NCBI RefSeq assembly: GCF_017813245.1
Contig: NZ_JAGIQL010000063.1
Location: forward strand, 1 to 35,750
Origin: Streptomyces montanisoli
Lineage (GTDB): Bacteria; Actinomycetota; Actinomycetes; Streptomycetales; Streptomycetaceae
Direction: 5' to 3'
Length of the DNA stretch: 35,750 nt
The notes beneath the pieces are model-generated. The model saw only the letters and a program-made list of their open reading frames with translations, was not told the DNA's origin and did not search any database. This document shows positions 16,702 through 23,540 of this stretch, one piece after another (the stretch's first letter is position 1; every line of letters starts with the position of its first letter). The translations under genes were made by a program, and so were the position numbers.

Positions 16702-17985
16702 TCATCCCTCCTTCGCCGCCGCGGCGACCGCGCGGCAGATCGTCGCGACGTCGTCGTCGCCCGTCACGTAAGGCGGCATCGTGTAGACGAGGTCGCGGAA
16801 CGGGCGCAGCCACACGCCCTCGCGCACCGCCGCGTCCGTCGCTGCCGCCATGTCCACCTCGTGGTCGAGCTCGACCACTCCGATGGCGCCGAGCACCCGC
16901 ACCTCCCGCACGCCGGGCAGCGCGGCGGCCTCCGCGAGGCCCTCCCTGAGCCCGGACTCGATGCGCCGCACCTCGCGCGCCCAGTCCTGGCCGAGCAGCA
17001 CGTCGAGGGACGCGCAGGCGATCGCGGACGCGAGGGGGTTGGCCATGAACGTCGGGCCGTGCGCCAGTACGGGCACCTCGCCGCGCGAGATGCCTTCCGC
17101 GACACGCTCCGTGCAGAGCGTCGCGGCCATGGTCACGTATCCGCCGGTCAGCGCCTTGCCCACGCACATCACGTCCGGGGCGACGGGCGCCTGCTCCGCG
17201 GCGAACAGCGTTCCCGTACGCCCGAACCCGGTCGCGATCTCGTCGAAGACCAGCAGCACGTCGTTCTCGTCGCACGCCTCGCGCAGCACCCGCAGGTACG
17301 CGGGGGAGTGGAACCGCATGCCGCCCGCCCCCTGCACGACGGGCTCGACGATCACGGCCGCTGCCTCGTGCGCGTGGCGCGCGACCAGCTCGCGCAGGGC
17401 GTCCGCGTAGGTGTCGTCGTAGGCGGCGGGGGGCGCGTCCGCGAAGACCTGGCGCGGCAGCGCCCCCGACCACAGCTCGTGCATGCCGCCCTCGGGGTCG
17501 CACACCGACATCGGGTGCCAGGTGTCGCCGTGGTAGCCGCCGCGCCAGGTCAGCAGCTTCCGCTTGCCGGGGCGGCCGAGCGAGCGCCAGTACTGGAGGC
17601 ACATCTTGAGGGCGACCTCGACCGACACGGAGCCCGAGTCGGCGAGGAAGACGTGGCGCAGCGGCTCGGGGGTGATCTCCACGAGCCGCTGAGCGAGCCG
17701 CACCGCGGGCTCGTGCGTGAGGCCGCCGAACATCACATGACTCATCCGCCCCAGCTGTTCGCGCGCGGCCTCGTTGAGCACGGGGTGGTTGTAGCCGTGG
17801 ATCGCCGACCACCAGGACGCCATGCCGTCGATCAGCTCGTCCTGGCCGTGCGCGGGCTCGGCGAGCCGAAGCCTGACCCCGGACGCCGACTCCACGACCA
17901 GCGGCTCGGCGCGGCCGGGCATCGGCCCGTACGGGTGCCACACGTGCGCCCGGTCGAGACGCAGCAGCTCAGCGACCTCAGGCAT
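16702..17985 (-). CDS. bioA: Adenosylmethionine-8-amino-7-oxononanoate aminotransferase
   Basis: BioA transfers an amino group from S-adenosylmethionine to KAPA, giving DAPA. The 427-residue product is a class III PLP aminotransferase: VWHPYGPMPG at the N-terminus, DGMASWWSAIHGYNHP, DSGSVSVEVALKM for phosphate binding, FDEIATGFGRTG with the ring-nitrogen Asp, and Lys277 in CVGKALTGGY as Schiff-base lysine. The start ATG 17985 overlaps the end of bioB by 8 bp; bioD follows after 1 bp. Confidence 0.97.
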   Translation of the reverse strand: MPEVAELLRLDRAHVWHPYGPMPGRAEPLVVESASGVRLRLAEPAHGQDELIDGMASWWSAIHGYNHPVLNEAAREQLGRMSHVMFGGLTHEPAVRLAQRLVEITPEPLRHVFLADSGSVSVEVALKMCLQYWRSLGRPGKRKLLTWRGGYHGDTWHPMSVCDPEGGMHELWSGALPRQVFADAPPAAYDDTYADALRELVARHAHEAAAVIVEPVVQGAGGMRFHSPAYLRVLREACDENDVLLVFDEIATGFGRTGTLFAAEQAPVAPDVMCVGKALTGGYVTMAATLCTERVAEGISRGEVPVLAHGPTFMANPLASAIACASLDVLLGQDWAREVRRIESGLREGLAEAAALPGVREVRVLGAIGVVELDHEVDMAAATDAAVREGVWLRPFRDLVYTMPPYVTGDDDVATICRAVAAAAKEG

Positions 17986-19210
17986 TCGGTGCCAGGTCCG
18001 TCCCCGCGCCCCTGCGCCGCACCGCGACGAGGTCGGGACGCGCCTCGCCGTCCTGCGTGCCGCACGCGGAGCCACCGCCGTCGTGCGAGCCGCACGCGGA
18101 GCCACCGCCGTCGTGCGAGCCGCAGGCGGAGCCACCGCCGTCGTGCGAGCCGCAGGCCGGGCCCGGGACGGACGAGGCCGCGGCCGCGGCCTCGTCCGTG
18201 GCCGCCGCGCGGTGCTCGGGCAGCGTCGTCTCGTCCGCGCCCTCCACCACGAACCCCGCGTCCGCGATCATCTCCAGGTCCTTCCTGCCCTCCTGGCCCT
18301 CGCTGGTCAGGTAGTCGCCCAGGAAGATCGAGTTGACCAGGTGCAGCGCGAGCGGCTGCATCGACCTGAGGTGCACCTCGCGGCCTCCGGCGAGCCTGAC
18401 CTCCACGTCGGGGCAGACGAACCGCACCATCGCGAGGATCCGCAGGCAGCGCTGCGGCGTCAGGTTCCACTCCTTCGCGAGCGGGGTCCCCTCGAACGGG
18501 ATCAGGAAGTTCACCGGCACCGAGTCGGGGTCGAGTGCGCGCAGCGAGAACACCACGTCCACCAGGTCCTCGTCGCGCTCGCCCATGCCGGCGATCAGCC
18601 CCGAGCACGGGGAGAGACCCGCCGACCTGGCGTGCCGCACCGTGTCCACGCGGTCGGCGTACGTGTGGGTGGTCGTGATGTCCCCGTACGTGGCCTCTGA
18701 GGTGTTCAGGTTGTGGTTGTAGGCGTCCGCGCCCGCCTCCTTGAGGCGCTCGCCCTGCCCGTCCGAGAGCAGGCCGAGGCACGCGCACACCTCGACGCCC
18801 TCGTTCTCGTTTTTGATCGCCTCGATCGTCCTGGACACCCGGTCGATGTCGCGGTCGCTCGGCCCGCGCCCGCTCGCGACCAGGCAGACGCGCTTCGCGC
18901 CGCCCGCGACGCCCGCGGCGGCGGCCTCGGACGCCTGCTCGGGCTTCAGCCACGTGTACTTGAGGATCTCCGCGGTGGAGCCGAGCCGTTGCGAGCAGTA
19001 CGAGCAGTCCTCCGGGCAGAGCCCGGACTTGAGGTTGACCAGATAGTTGAGTTTCACCCTCCGGCCGAACCACTGGCGGCGCACCTTCCCGGCCGCCGCC
19101 ACCACGTCGAGCAGTTCGTCGTCGGTCGTCGCGAGCACGGCGAGCGCCTCGTCGCGTGTCGGCAGCTCGCGCCGCAGACCCTTCTCCACCAGCGTCTTCA
19201 GCAGATCCAT
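17978..19210 (-). CDS. bioB: Biotin synthase with Cys/His repeat tail
   Basis: BioB is the radical-SAM enzyme that inserts sulfur into dethiobiotin. C65xxxC69xxC72 (GLCPEDCSYCS) binds the SAM [4Fe-4S] cluster. Cys109, Cys142, Cys202 and Arg272 align with the E. coli [2Fe-2S] ligands (C97, C128, C188, R260), so this is a classical type. After about residue 325 the product leaves the family core and carries a tail of roughly 85 residues with four copies of a CGSHDGGG-like decapeptide and a basic end (VAVRRRGAGTDLAPNA). From memory, tails of this type occur in other Streptomyces BioB proteins. ATG 19210 is preferred; GTG 19228 is possible, and neither has a strong SD. First gene of bioBAD, divergent from bioF. 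Confidence 0.95.
   Translation of the reverse strand: MDLLKTLVEKGLRRELPTRDEALAVLATTDDELLDVVAAAGKVRRQWFGRRVKLNYLVNLKSGLCPEDCSYCSQRLGSTAEILKYTWLKPEQASEAAAAGVAGGAKRVCLVASGRGPSDRDIDRVSRTIEAIKNENEGVEVCACLGLLSDGQGERLKEAGADAYNHNLNTSEATYGDITTTHTYADRVDTVRHARSAGLSPCSGLIAGMGERDEDLVDVVFSLRALDPDSVPVNFLIPFEGTPLAKEWNLTPQRCLRILAMVRFVCPDVEVRLAGGREVHLRSMQPLALHLVNSIFLGDYLTSEGQEGRKDLEMIADAGFVVEGADETTLPEHRAAATDEAAAAASSVPGPACGSHDGGGSACGSHDGGGSACGSHDGGGSACGTQDGEARPDLVAVRRRGAGTDLAPNA
18061..18159 (-). repeat. 30-bp tandem repeat encoding the BioB tail
   Basis: Three 30-bp units (18061-18090, 18091-18120, 18121-18150) are identical except for one C/G change, and a fourth partial unit begins at 18151. Being 30 bp long, they keep the frame and encode repeats of ACGSHDGGGS near residues 350-385. 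Confidence 0.95.
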
Positions 19211-19277
19211 GGACAGATCTTCGCTCACGGCCGCATGCCGGTGCCAGGGTGGAAGTCACCAACAGGGGGCGGTCGAA

Positions 19278-19295
19278 GTGTGGACATGACCACAC
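19278..19295. promoter_or_regulatory. Palindrome between bioB and bioF (candidate biotin operator)
   Basis: GTGTGGACATGACCACAC is symmetric at 16 of 18 positions. It lies in the 145-bp gap between the divergent starts of bioB and bioF, so one bound regulator could control both directions. No regulator gene lies beside it. I do not recognise it as a BirA or BioQ site. Confidence 0.55.
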
Positions 19296-19355
19296 CTGCG
19301 GATGGTTTGGCGGCGGTTAGTGTCTGTCCACTGCCTACAAAAAGGACCGGACGCC

Positions 19356-20516
19356 ATGGCCTACGACCCCTTCGCCTGGACCGACGACGACGCGCGCGGC
19401 AGGGCGGCCTCGGGGCTCGTGCGCACGCTGCGCCCGCGCCCCGCGCGAGCTGACGTCCTCGACCTCGCGAGCAACGACTACCTCGGCCTCGCGCGCCACC
19501 CCGCCGTCACGCGCGCGGCGGCCGACGCCGCGCTGCGCTGGGGCGCCGGCGCGACCGGCTCGCGGCTGGTGACGGGCAGCACGCTGCTGCACGCGGATCT
19601 TGAGCGCGAACTCGCCGCGTACTGCGGCTTCGAGGCCGCGCTCGTGCTGTCGTCCGGCTACGCGGCCAACCTCGCGGCCCTGACGGCGCTCACCGCGCGC
19701 GGTTCGCTGCTCCTGTCCGACGCGGGCAACCACGCCTCGATCGTGGACGGTTGCCGCCTCTCCCGCGCGGAGACCGTCGTCGTACCGCACGCCGACCCGG
19801 AGGCCGTGGCCAAGACGCTGGACGCGCGGGGCGGCGGCCGCGCGCTGGTCGTCTCCGACGCGGTGTTCTCCGTCGACGGGGACGCGGCACCGCTGGCAGC
19901 GCTCGCGCGGGCGTGCCGCGCGCACGGCGCGGCGCTGCTCGTCGACGAGGCACACGGCCTCGGCGTGCTCGGCCCCGGCGGGCGCGGCGCGCTGCACGCG
20001 GCGGGCCTCGCCGACCAGGCGGGCCGGGTGGCGGAGGGCGTGGTGGCCACGCTCACGCTCTCCAAGTCGCTGGGCAGCCAGGGCGGCGCGGTGCTCGGTC
20101 CCGCCCGGGTCATCGACCACCTGGTCAACACCGCGCGTACGTTCATCTTCGACACCGGGCTCGCCCCGGCGGCGGCCGGGGCCGCGCTCGCGTCGCTCGG
20201 GCACCTGCGGGAGCGGCCTGAACTCGCCGAGCGGGCACGCGAGGTGGCGCGTGCCCTGCACTCCGGGCTGCGTGCCGCCGGTCTTCGCGCCGTCACGCCC
20301 GACGCCGCCGTGGTCTCCGTGCGGGCGGACTCGCCGGGCGCCGCGCTCACCTGGGCCGCGGACTGCCGGCGCGCGGGCCTCCTGGTGGGGTGCTTCAGGC
20401 CGCCGTCCGTGCCGGACGGCGTCTCCCGCATCCGCCTGACCGCGCGCGCCGACCTCACCGACGTCCAGGTCGCGCAGGCCGTCCGTACGATCGTAGAAAC
20501 CGCGCCCGGACGCTGA
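19356..20516 (+). CDS. bioF: 8-amino-7-oxononanoate synthase
   Basis: BioF condenses pimeloyl thioester with alanine to give KAPA, the first ring-pathway step. The 386-residue product is an alpha-oxoamine synthase: LDLASNDYLGLARHP, GATGSRLVTGST, LSDAGNHASIVDGCRLS, DEAHGLGVLGPGGRG with the ring Asp, and Lys237 in LTLSKSLGSQGG as PLP lysine. ATG 19356 follows an AAGGA SD. It is divergent from bioBAD, so all four late biotin genes are here. No bioC, bioH or bioW for pimelate supply is present in the window. Confidence 0.96.
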   Translation: MAYDPFAWTDDDARGRAASGLVRTLRPRPARADVLDLASNDYLGLARHPAVTRAAADAALRWGAGATGSRLVTGSTLLHADLERELAAYCGFEAALVLSSGYAANLAALTALTARGSLLLSDAGNHASIVDGCRLSRAETVVVPHADPEAVAKTLDARGGGRALVVSDAVFSVDGDAAPLAALARACRAHGAALLVDEAHGLGVLGPGGRGALHAAGLADQAGRVAEGVVATLTLSKSLGSQGGAVLGPARVIDHLVNTARTFIFDTGLAPAAAGAALASLGHLRERPELAERAREVARALHSGLRAAGLRAVTPDAAVVSVRADSPGAALTWAADCRRAGLLVGCFRPPSVPDGVSRIRLTARADLTDVQVAQAVRTIVETAPGR

Positions 20517-20549
20517 GCGGCCGGAGACTGGACGCCGCGACGCTGAGCG
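20509..20549 (+). repeat. Direct repeat duplicating the bioF stop context
   Basis: GACGCTGAGCG occurs at 20509-20519, where TGA is the bioF stop, and again at 20539-20549. The offset is 30 bp, so the second TGA is an in-frame backup stop. Confidence 0.75.
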
Positions 20550-20749
20550 CCGGGCGCACGGCGCGGCCCTCCACCGTCAAACCCGCTCTGGTATCGAACA
20601 GTTCACCGCTTCGGGCGACAGATGCATGCATATCCCGGCGAATTGGCCGAACCGGTTGCACGATGGAGGACACGCCGGCGCGGGGCACCACCCTCCACGC
20701 CCCAACTTGTGCCCGTACTCATGCCCGGTGGGAAAGGGACAGCCGCGCC

Positions 20750-21175
20750 ATGGCAGACCATCAGGAAGCATCCGTCACTCTGCCGAGCGAGCCCGCCTCG
20801 GTCCCCGTGGCCCGCAGATACGTCGCGGACTGCCTCGCCGAATGGGGGCTTCCCGGCGAGGCGGACACTGCGGAAACGGTCCGCCTGGTGGTCTCGGAGC
20901 TCGCCACCAACGCCGTCCTGCACACATTCGGCCGCTCCCCGACCTTCACGGTCGATGTCGCGCTCGACCGCGACGAGGCGCTGAGGATCGGCGTCACGGA
21001 CAGCCATCCGCGCTGGCCCAAGCGGCTCCCCGCGGCCGTCCAGCAGGACAACGGCCGCGGGATGGTGATCATCCGCTGGCTGGCAGCCGAGTGCGGGGGA
21101 CGGCTGTCCGTCACCCCGACACCGGAAGGCGGCAAGACCGTCTGGATCACCCTGCCATGGGTGGCGGCCGCCTGA
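20750..21175 (+). CDS. RsbW-like ATP-binding protein (HATPase_c_2)
   Basis: The 141-residue product is a single GHKL/HATPase domain like that of anti-sigma-factor kinases RsbW/SpoIIAB. The N box is VVSELATNAVLH with Asn54, followed by VTDSHPRWP at the G1 position (Asp kept, Gly replaced) and NGRGMVIIRWLA as the G2-like lid, ending in GGKTVWITLPW. Streptomyces has many such proteins; some control sigma factors, others are orphan. No sigma factor or antagonist is adjacent. ATG 20750 has an AAAGGGA SD at somewhat long spacing. The 233-bp gap upstream holds a TGCATGCA palindrome (around 20622-20631) but no clear promoter. Confidence 0.87.
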   Translation: MADHQEASVTLPSEPASVPVARRYVADCLAEWGLPGEADTAETVRLVVSELATNAVLHTFGRSPTFTVDVALDRDEALRIGVTDSHPRWPKRLPAAVQQDNGRGMVIIRWLAAECGGRLSVTPTPEGGKTVWITLPWVAAA

Positions 21176-21182
21176 CGAGACG

Positions 21183-21659
21183 TCAGGCCACGCGCCCGTA
21201 CCAGACGTTCTTGGTCCAGATGCGTTCGAGACGCACCGTGGAGCCCGTCTTGGGGGCGTGCCAGATCCGTCCGTGGCCCGCGTAGATGCCCACGTGGTAG
21301 GCGTATCCGTCGCTGTGGAAGAAGACCAGGTCGCCCTTGCGCCTGTGGGCGGCGGAGACGTGCTCGGTGCTGTTGTACTGCTGTTGCGTGGTGCGCGGCA
21401 ACGACTTGCCGGCCTTCTTGTACGAGTAGACGGTGAGGCCCGAGCAGTCGAAGCTGTTGGGCCCGGTGGCGCCCCAGCGGTAGGGGGAGCCCTGCTTCGA
21501 CGCCGCGACCTTCACCGCCTTGGTGGCGACCGCGGACGCCGCCTGCGCCTGTGACGTGCCCCCGGGGGCCACCAGGGTGCCACCGACCGCCACGAGCGTG
21601 AGAGCCGAGACGGTGCCGGCGCGGGAGAAGAGAGACGGGACATGAACCTGCGCACTCAT
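21183..21659 (-). CDS. Secreted NlpC/P60 cell-wall peptidase
   Basis: The 158-residue product has an N-terminal Sec-type signal peptide (hydrophobic about residues 14-32, Ala-rich cleavage zone near 38-43) and one NlpC/P60 domain. The catalytic Cys72 is in NSFDCSGLTVYSY, His122 in YHVGIYAG, and His134 in RIWHAPKTG is the likely third residue. It should cut peptidoglycan stem peptides outside the cell. The start is ATG 21659, with AAGGG upstream. A c-di-AMP riboswitch occupies its leader, which links wall turnover to the second messenger. It is convergent with the ATP-binding gene, 7 bp away. Confidence 0.95.
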   Translation of the reverse strand: MSAQVHVPSLFSRAGTVSALTLVAVGGTLVAPGGTSQAQAASAVATKAVKVAASKQGSPYRWGATGPNSFDCSGLTVYSYKKAGKSLPRTTQQQYNSTEHVSAAHRRKGDLVFFHSDGYAYHVGIYAGHGRIWHAPKTGSTVRLERIWTKNVWYGRVA

Positions 21660-21677
21660 GCGCAACCCTTCGTCAGC

Positions 21678-21851
21678 CGCCTGTGAAGGATGACCTGTCG
21701 GGTTCGGGCCAACGAAGGTGCCCGGCCGCGTGAGCGGCTTCACCCCGAGGAACGGTCGCGTGCCACGCGCCGGTCCGTAACGCTCGGGTCCTCCACTCCT
21801 GCCGATCCACTCATGTACGCACGGAATCCGGTACGGCGGCAGGACTCGGCG
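21678..21851 (-). promoter_or_regulatory. c-di-AMP riboswitch (ydaO-yuaA type)
   Basis: Read on the minus strand, the conserved ydaO landmarks appear in order: GGAGGACCC, GGGGTGAAGCC, then GGCCGGGC, GCCCGAACCCGACAG, a CCT segment and terminal GGCG. The ends pair (CGCC at 21848-21851 with GGCG at 21678-21681), and the next helix is an 8-bp match (21837-21844 with 21797-21804). Only 18 nt separate the aptamer from the NlpC/P60 start, leaving no room for a separate terminator, so control probably acts on the SD or within the aptamer. The class is known ahead of actinobacterial wall-hydrolase genes. Confidence 0.87.
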
Positions 21852-21987
21852 TCCGCCCGGACCGCCTCGCCAGGTGGCGAGGGCTTGCGACCTGTCATCG
21901 CTGGGATCCTCACGCGCCGGTGGACGGATTCCGAGTTGAAACGACGATATGTGAATTACCTCACGTATGGGCTGTTTGGTGGTATCA

Positions 21988-22060
21988 GGGGCCCGCGCCG
22001 TCCGCCTGACGCGCCGACGCGGGCCCCGCACCTGCGGCGCCGTCGCTCACGCGGCGCCGC
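21988..22060. other. Two adjacent strong hairpins of unknown role
   Basis: GGGGCCCGCG (21988-21997) pairs perfectly with 22018-22027 around a 20-nt loop, and a 9-bp stem follows (22034-22042 with 22052-22060). They lie between the riboswitch leader and the 102-residue gene, both on the minus strand. A terminator for the clpP unit upstream is the simplest reading. The rest of 21852-22162 shows an AT-richer patch around 21935-21965, probably the promoter of the riboswitch transcript, and no gene. Confidence 0.5.
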
Positions 22061-22162
22061 GCCGCGGTCGCCTGCCGCAAGTGCGCGGCCCGTGTGCCCC
22101 CGTTCGTCCCCTACGCCGAACGAGGAGACGCGGCACACCGGATTGCGCCGTTCGTGGAACGC

Positions 22163-22471
22163 TCAGCCGGCCGCCGCGGGCGGGAGCGTGAGCCTGGCCG
22201 TACGCCGCTCGCCGTCGAGCACCCGAAGCGCCCGCGCGAGCGTGGCCGCATGCAGTTCGGACTCGCCGCGCGCGTGCATGCGCGCTAGGGCGTCCCGCAG
22301 CTCTGCCGCACGCGCGGGCAGGGCCTGAGCCGCCCTCAGCGCGCCGTACGTGTCGAGGCCGCGCGCCGGGTTGACGCGTCCCAGCAGGTCGACGACGGCC
22401 AGGTAGCCGTCGATCACGTCGCCCTCGGCGCGCGTCAGCGCGGGCAGCGGCGGGAGTTCGGGAGGCAGCAC
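22163..22471 (-). CDS. Hypothetical helical protein downstream of clpP
   Basis: The 102-residue product is not recognised. It begins with a Pro-rich segment (PPELPPLP) and then appears almost wholly alpha-helical: EGDVIDGYLAVVDLLGRVNP, LRAAQALPARAAELRDALARMHARGES, LHAATLARALRVLDGE. No membrane segment, signal peptide or Cys is present. Start GTG 22471 lies 7 bp past the clpP stop, so it is cotranscribed with the ClpP gene. An adaptor or partner of that ClpP is possible but not shown. Confidence 0.7.
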   Translation of the reverse strand: MLPPELPPLPALTRAEGDVIDGYLAVVDLLGRVNPARGLDTYGALRAAQALPARAAELRDALARMHARGESELHAATLARALRVLDGERRTARLTLPPAAAG

Positions 22472-22478
22472 GGGCCGC

Positions 22479-23117
22479 TCACCGCCCGCGCCGCGCGGCG
22501 GCCGGGGCGGCGCCGCGGCGGTCGATGACGTGGTCCACGAGCCCGAACTCCCGCGCCGCGTGCGCGTCGAGCACCGTGTCGCGGTCGATGCGCTCGTCGA
22601 CCTCGGCGGTCTCGCGGCCGGTGTGCAGGGCGAGCGCGCCGGTGAGGAACGCGCGCTGCCGCATCAGCTCCTCCGCCTGGATGGCCAGGTCGGACGGCTG
22701 GCCGCGCACCGGCTCCTCGATCGACGGCTGCTGGAGCACGATCCGCGCCCCCGGCAGCGCCATCCGCTTGCCCGGCGCACCCGCGGCGAGCAGCAGCGCC
22801 GCGACGGAGGCGACCTGGCCGAGGCAGGTGGTCTGCACGTCGCAGGAGATGACGCGCATCGTGTCGTAGATCGAGGTCATGGCGGTGACCGAGCCGCCGG
22901 GGGAGTTGATGTAGAGGGAGATGTCCTGGTCGCTCGCCGCGTACTCCAGGTGCAGCAGCTGTGCGATCACGTCGTTGGCCGCGGTCTCGTCGATCGGAGT
23001 GCCGAGGAAGACGATCCGGCCCTCCATCAGCTTCGAGTACGGGTCGAGCGTGCGCGTCCCATAGCTGGTGCGCTCGGTGAACTGCGGAAGGACGTAGCGG
23101 GCCGACGGCTGGTGCAT
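22479..23117 (-). CDS. clpP: ClpP-like protease subunit with catalytic His replaced by Gln
   Basis: The 212-residue product has the full ClpP fold: LMEGRIVFLGTPIDETAANDVIAQLL, ISLYINSPGGSV (oxyanion loop), and a nucleophile Ser104 in GQVASVAALLLAAG. Spacing to the triad positions matches E. coli exactly (S97/H122/D171 to S104/Q129/D178), but the His is Gln: the usual HQP reads QQP (ARIVLQQPS), and the codon is CAG. Asp178 is kept (ERIDRDTVLDA). It may be inactive alone and act as a structural subunit in a mixed ClpP ring, as ClpR does in plastids. ATG 23117 follows GGAGAGG. It is divergent from an antitoxin gene. Confidence 0.92.
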   Translation of the reverse strand: MHQPSARYVLPQFTERTSYGTRTLDPYSKLMEGRIVFLGTPIDETAANDVIAQLLHLEYAASDQDISLYINSPGGSVTAMTSIYDTMRVISCDVQTTCLGQVASVAALLLAAGAPGKRMALPGARIVLQQPSIEEPVRGQPSDLAIQAEELMRQRAFLTGALALHTGRETAEVDERIDRDTVLDAHAAREFGLVDHVIDRRGAAPAAARRGR

Positions 23118-23140
23118 GGCACTCTGCCTCTCCGTGGAGA

Positions 23141-23163
23141 ACATTACAGGACGTGCAAAATGT
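23141..23163. promoter_or_regulatory. Candidate operator between clpP and the antitoxin gene
   Basis: Arms ACATT (23141-23145) and AATGT (23159-23163) form an inverted repeat in the 66-bp divergent gap. A direct-repeat pair, TTACAGGAC and GTACAGAAC, overlaps it. Phd/YefM antitoxins bind such sites in their own promoters. Confidence 0.4.
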
Positions 23164-23170
23164 ACAGAAC

Positions 23171-23176
23171 TATGAT
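23171..23176 (+). promoter_or_regulatory. -10 box of a probably leaderless antitoxin transcript
   Basis: TATGAT matches the -10 consensus at 5 of 6 positions. The expected start, 7-8 nt downstream, falls on or next to the A of ATG 23184, so the mRNA may begin at its start codon. No good -35 box is seen at 16-18 bp. Confidence 0.5.
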
Positions 23177-23183
23177 GGGGACT

Positions 23184-23468
23184 ATGGCTCACGAGATTCC
23201 GGTGACGCAAGCCCGCGCAGAGTTCGCCGAGCTGATCAACCGCGTCGTCTACGGCGGGGAGCGCGTGGTGGTCACCCGGCACGGGAAGCCCCTGGTCGCC
23301 CTGGTGTCAGCGGCTGACCTGGAGTTCCTCGAAACCGCCGGGGAGGGGGCGGACGAGCCGCCGGTGCGCGCGGTCTCGACCGTCCACGACCAGGCGTCCG
23401 CTGCGGGCGAACGGCCGAGGTTCGGCATCGCCGCCCACTACACCGGCGAGCACCCGCCGAAGGAGTGA
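23184..23468 (+). CDS. Phd/YefM-family antitoxin without adjacent toxin
   Basis: The 94-residue product starts with the Phd/YefM DNA-binding domain (EIPVTQARAEFAELINRVVYGGERVVVTRHGKPLVALVSAADLEFLE) and ends in a disordered tail of about 40 residues, the part that normally neutralises a toxin and is cut by host proteases. No RelE, YoeB, Doc or PIN gene follows; a strong terminator comes 4 bp after the stop. ATG 23172 and ATG 23175 are alternative starts in the same frame. It is divergent from the ClpP gene. It may be an orphan that serves as a plain repressor. Confidence 0.88.
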   Translation: MAHEIPVTQARAEFAELINRVVYGGERVVVTRHGKPLVALVSAADLEFLETAGEGADEPPVRAVSTVHDQASAAGERPRFGIAAHYTGEHPPKE

Positions 23469-23471
23469 GAG

Positions 23472-23494
23472 CCGCGCCCGGAGGCCGGGCGCGG
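23472..23494 (+). terminator. Terminator after the antitoxin gene
   Basis: A perfect 10-bp stem CCGCGCCCGG / CCGGGCGCGG closes a 3-nt AGG loop right after the antitoxin stop. It lies between two convergent genes and may also serve the epimerase gene. Confidence 0.85.
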
Positions 23495-23540
23495 CCCGCC
23501 GGGCGGTCCACCGGGCCGCGCCCGCCCGTCACCACTCAGG

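Noticed and set aside
18057..18160. CRISPR or spacer-repeat array
   Set aside because: The 30-bp repeats are contiguous without spacers, keep the reading frame, and code for the BioB tail.
15304..18336. 1010-residue plus-strand frame across the VOC, bioD and bioA genes
   Set aside because: It spans several genuine minus-strand genes and ends in Arg/Pro-rich low complexity.
23469..23540. Hidden toxin gene after the antitoxin
   Set aside because: Only 72 bp remain before the convergent epimerase stop, and most of it is a terminator hairpin.
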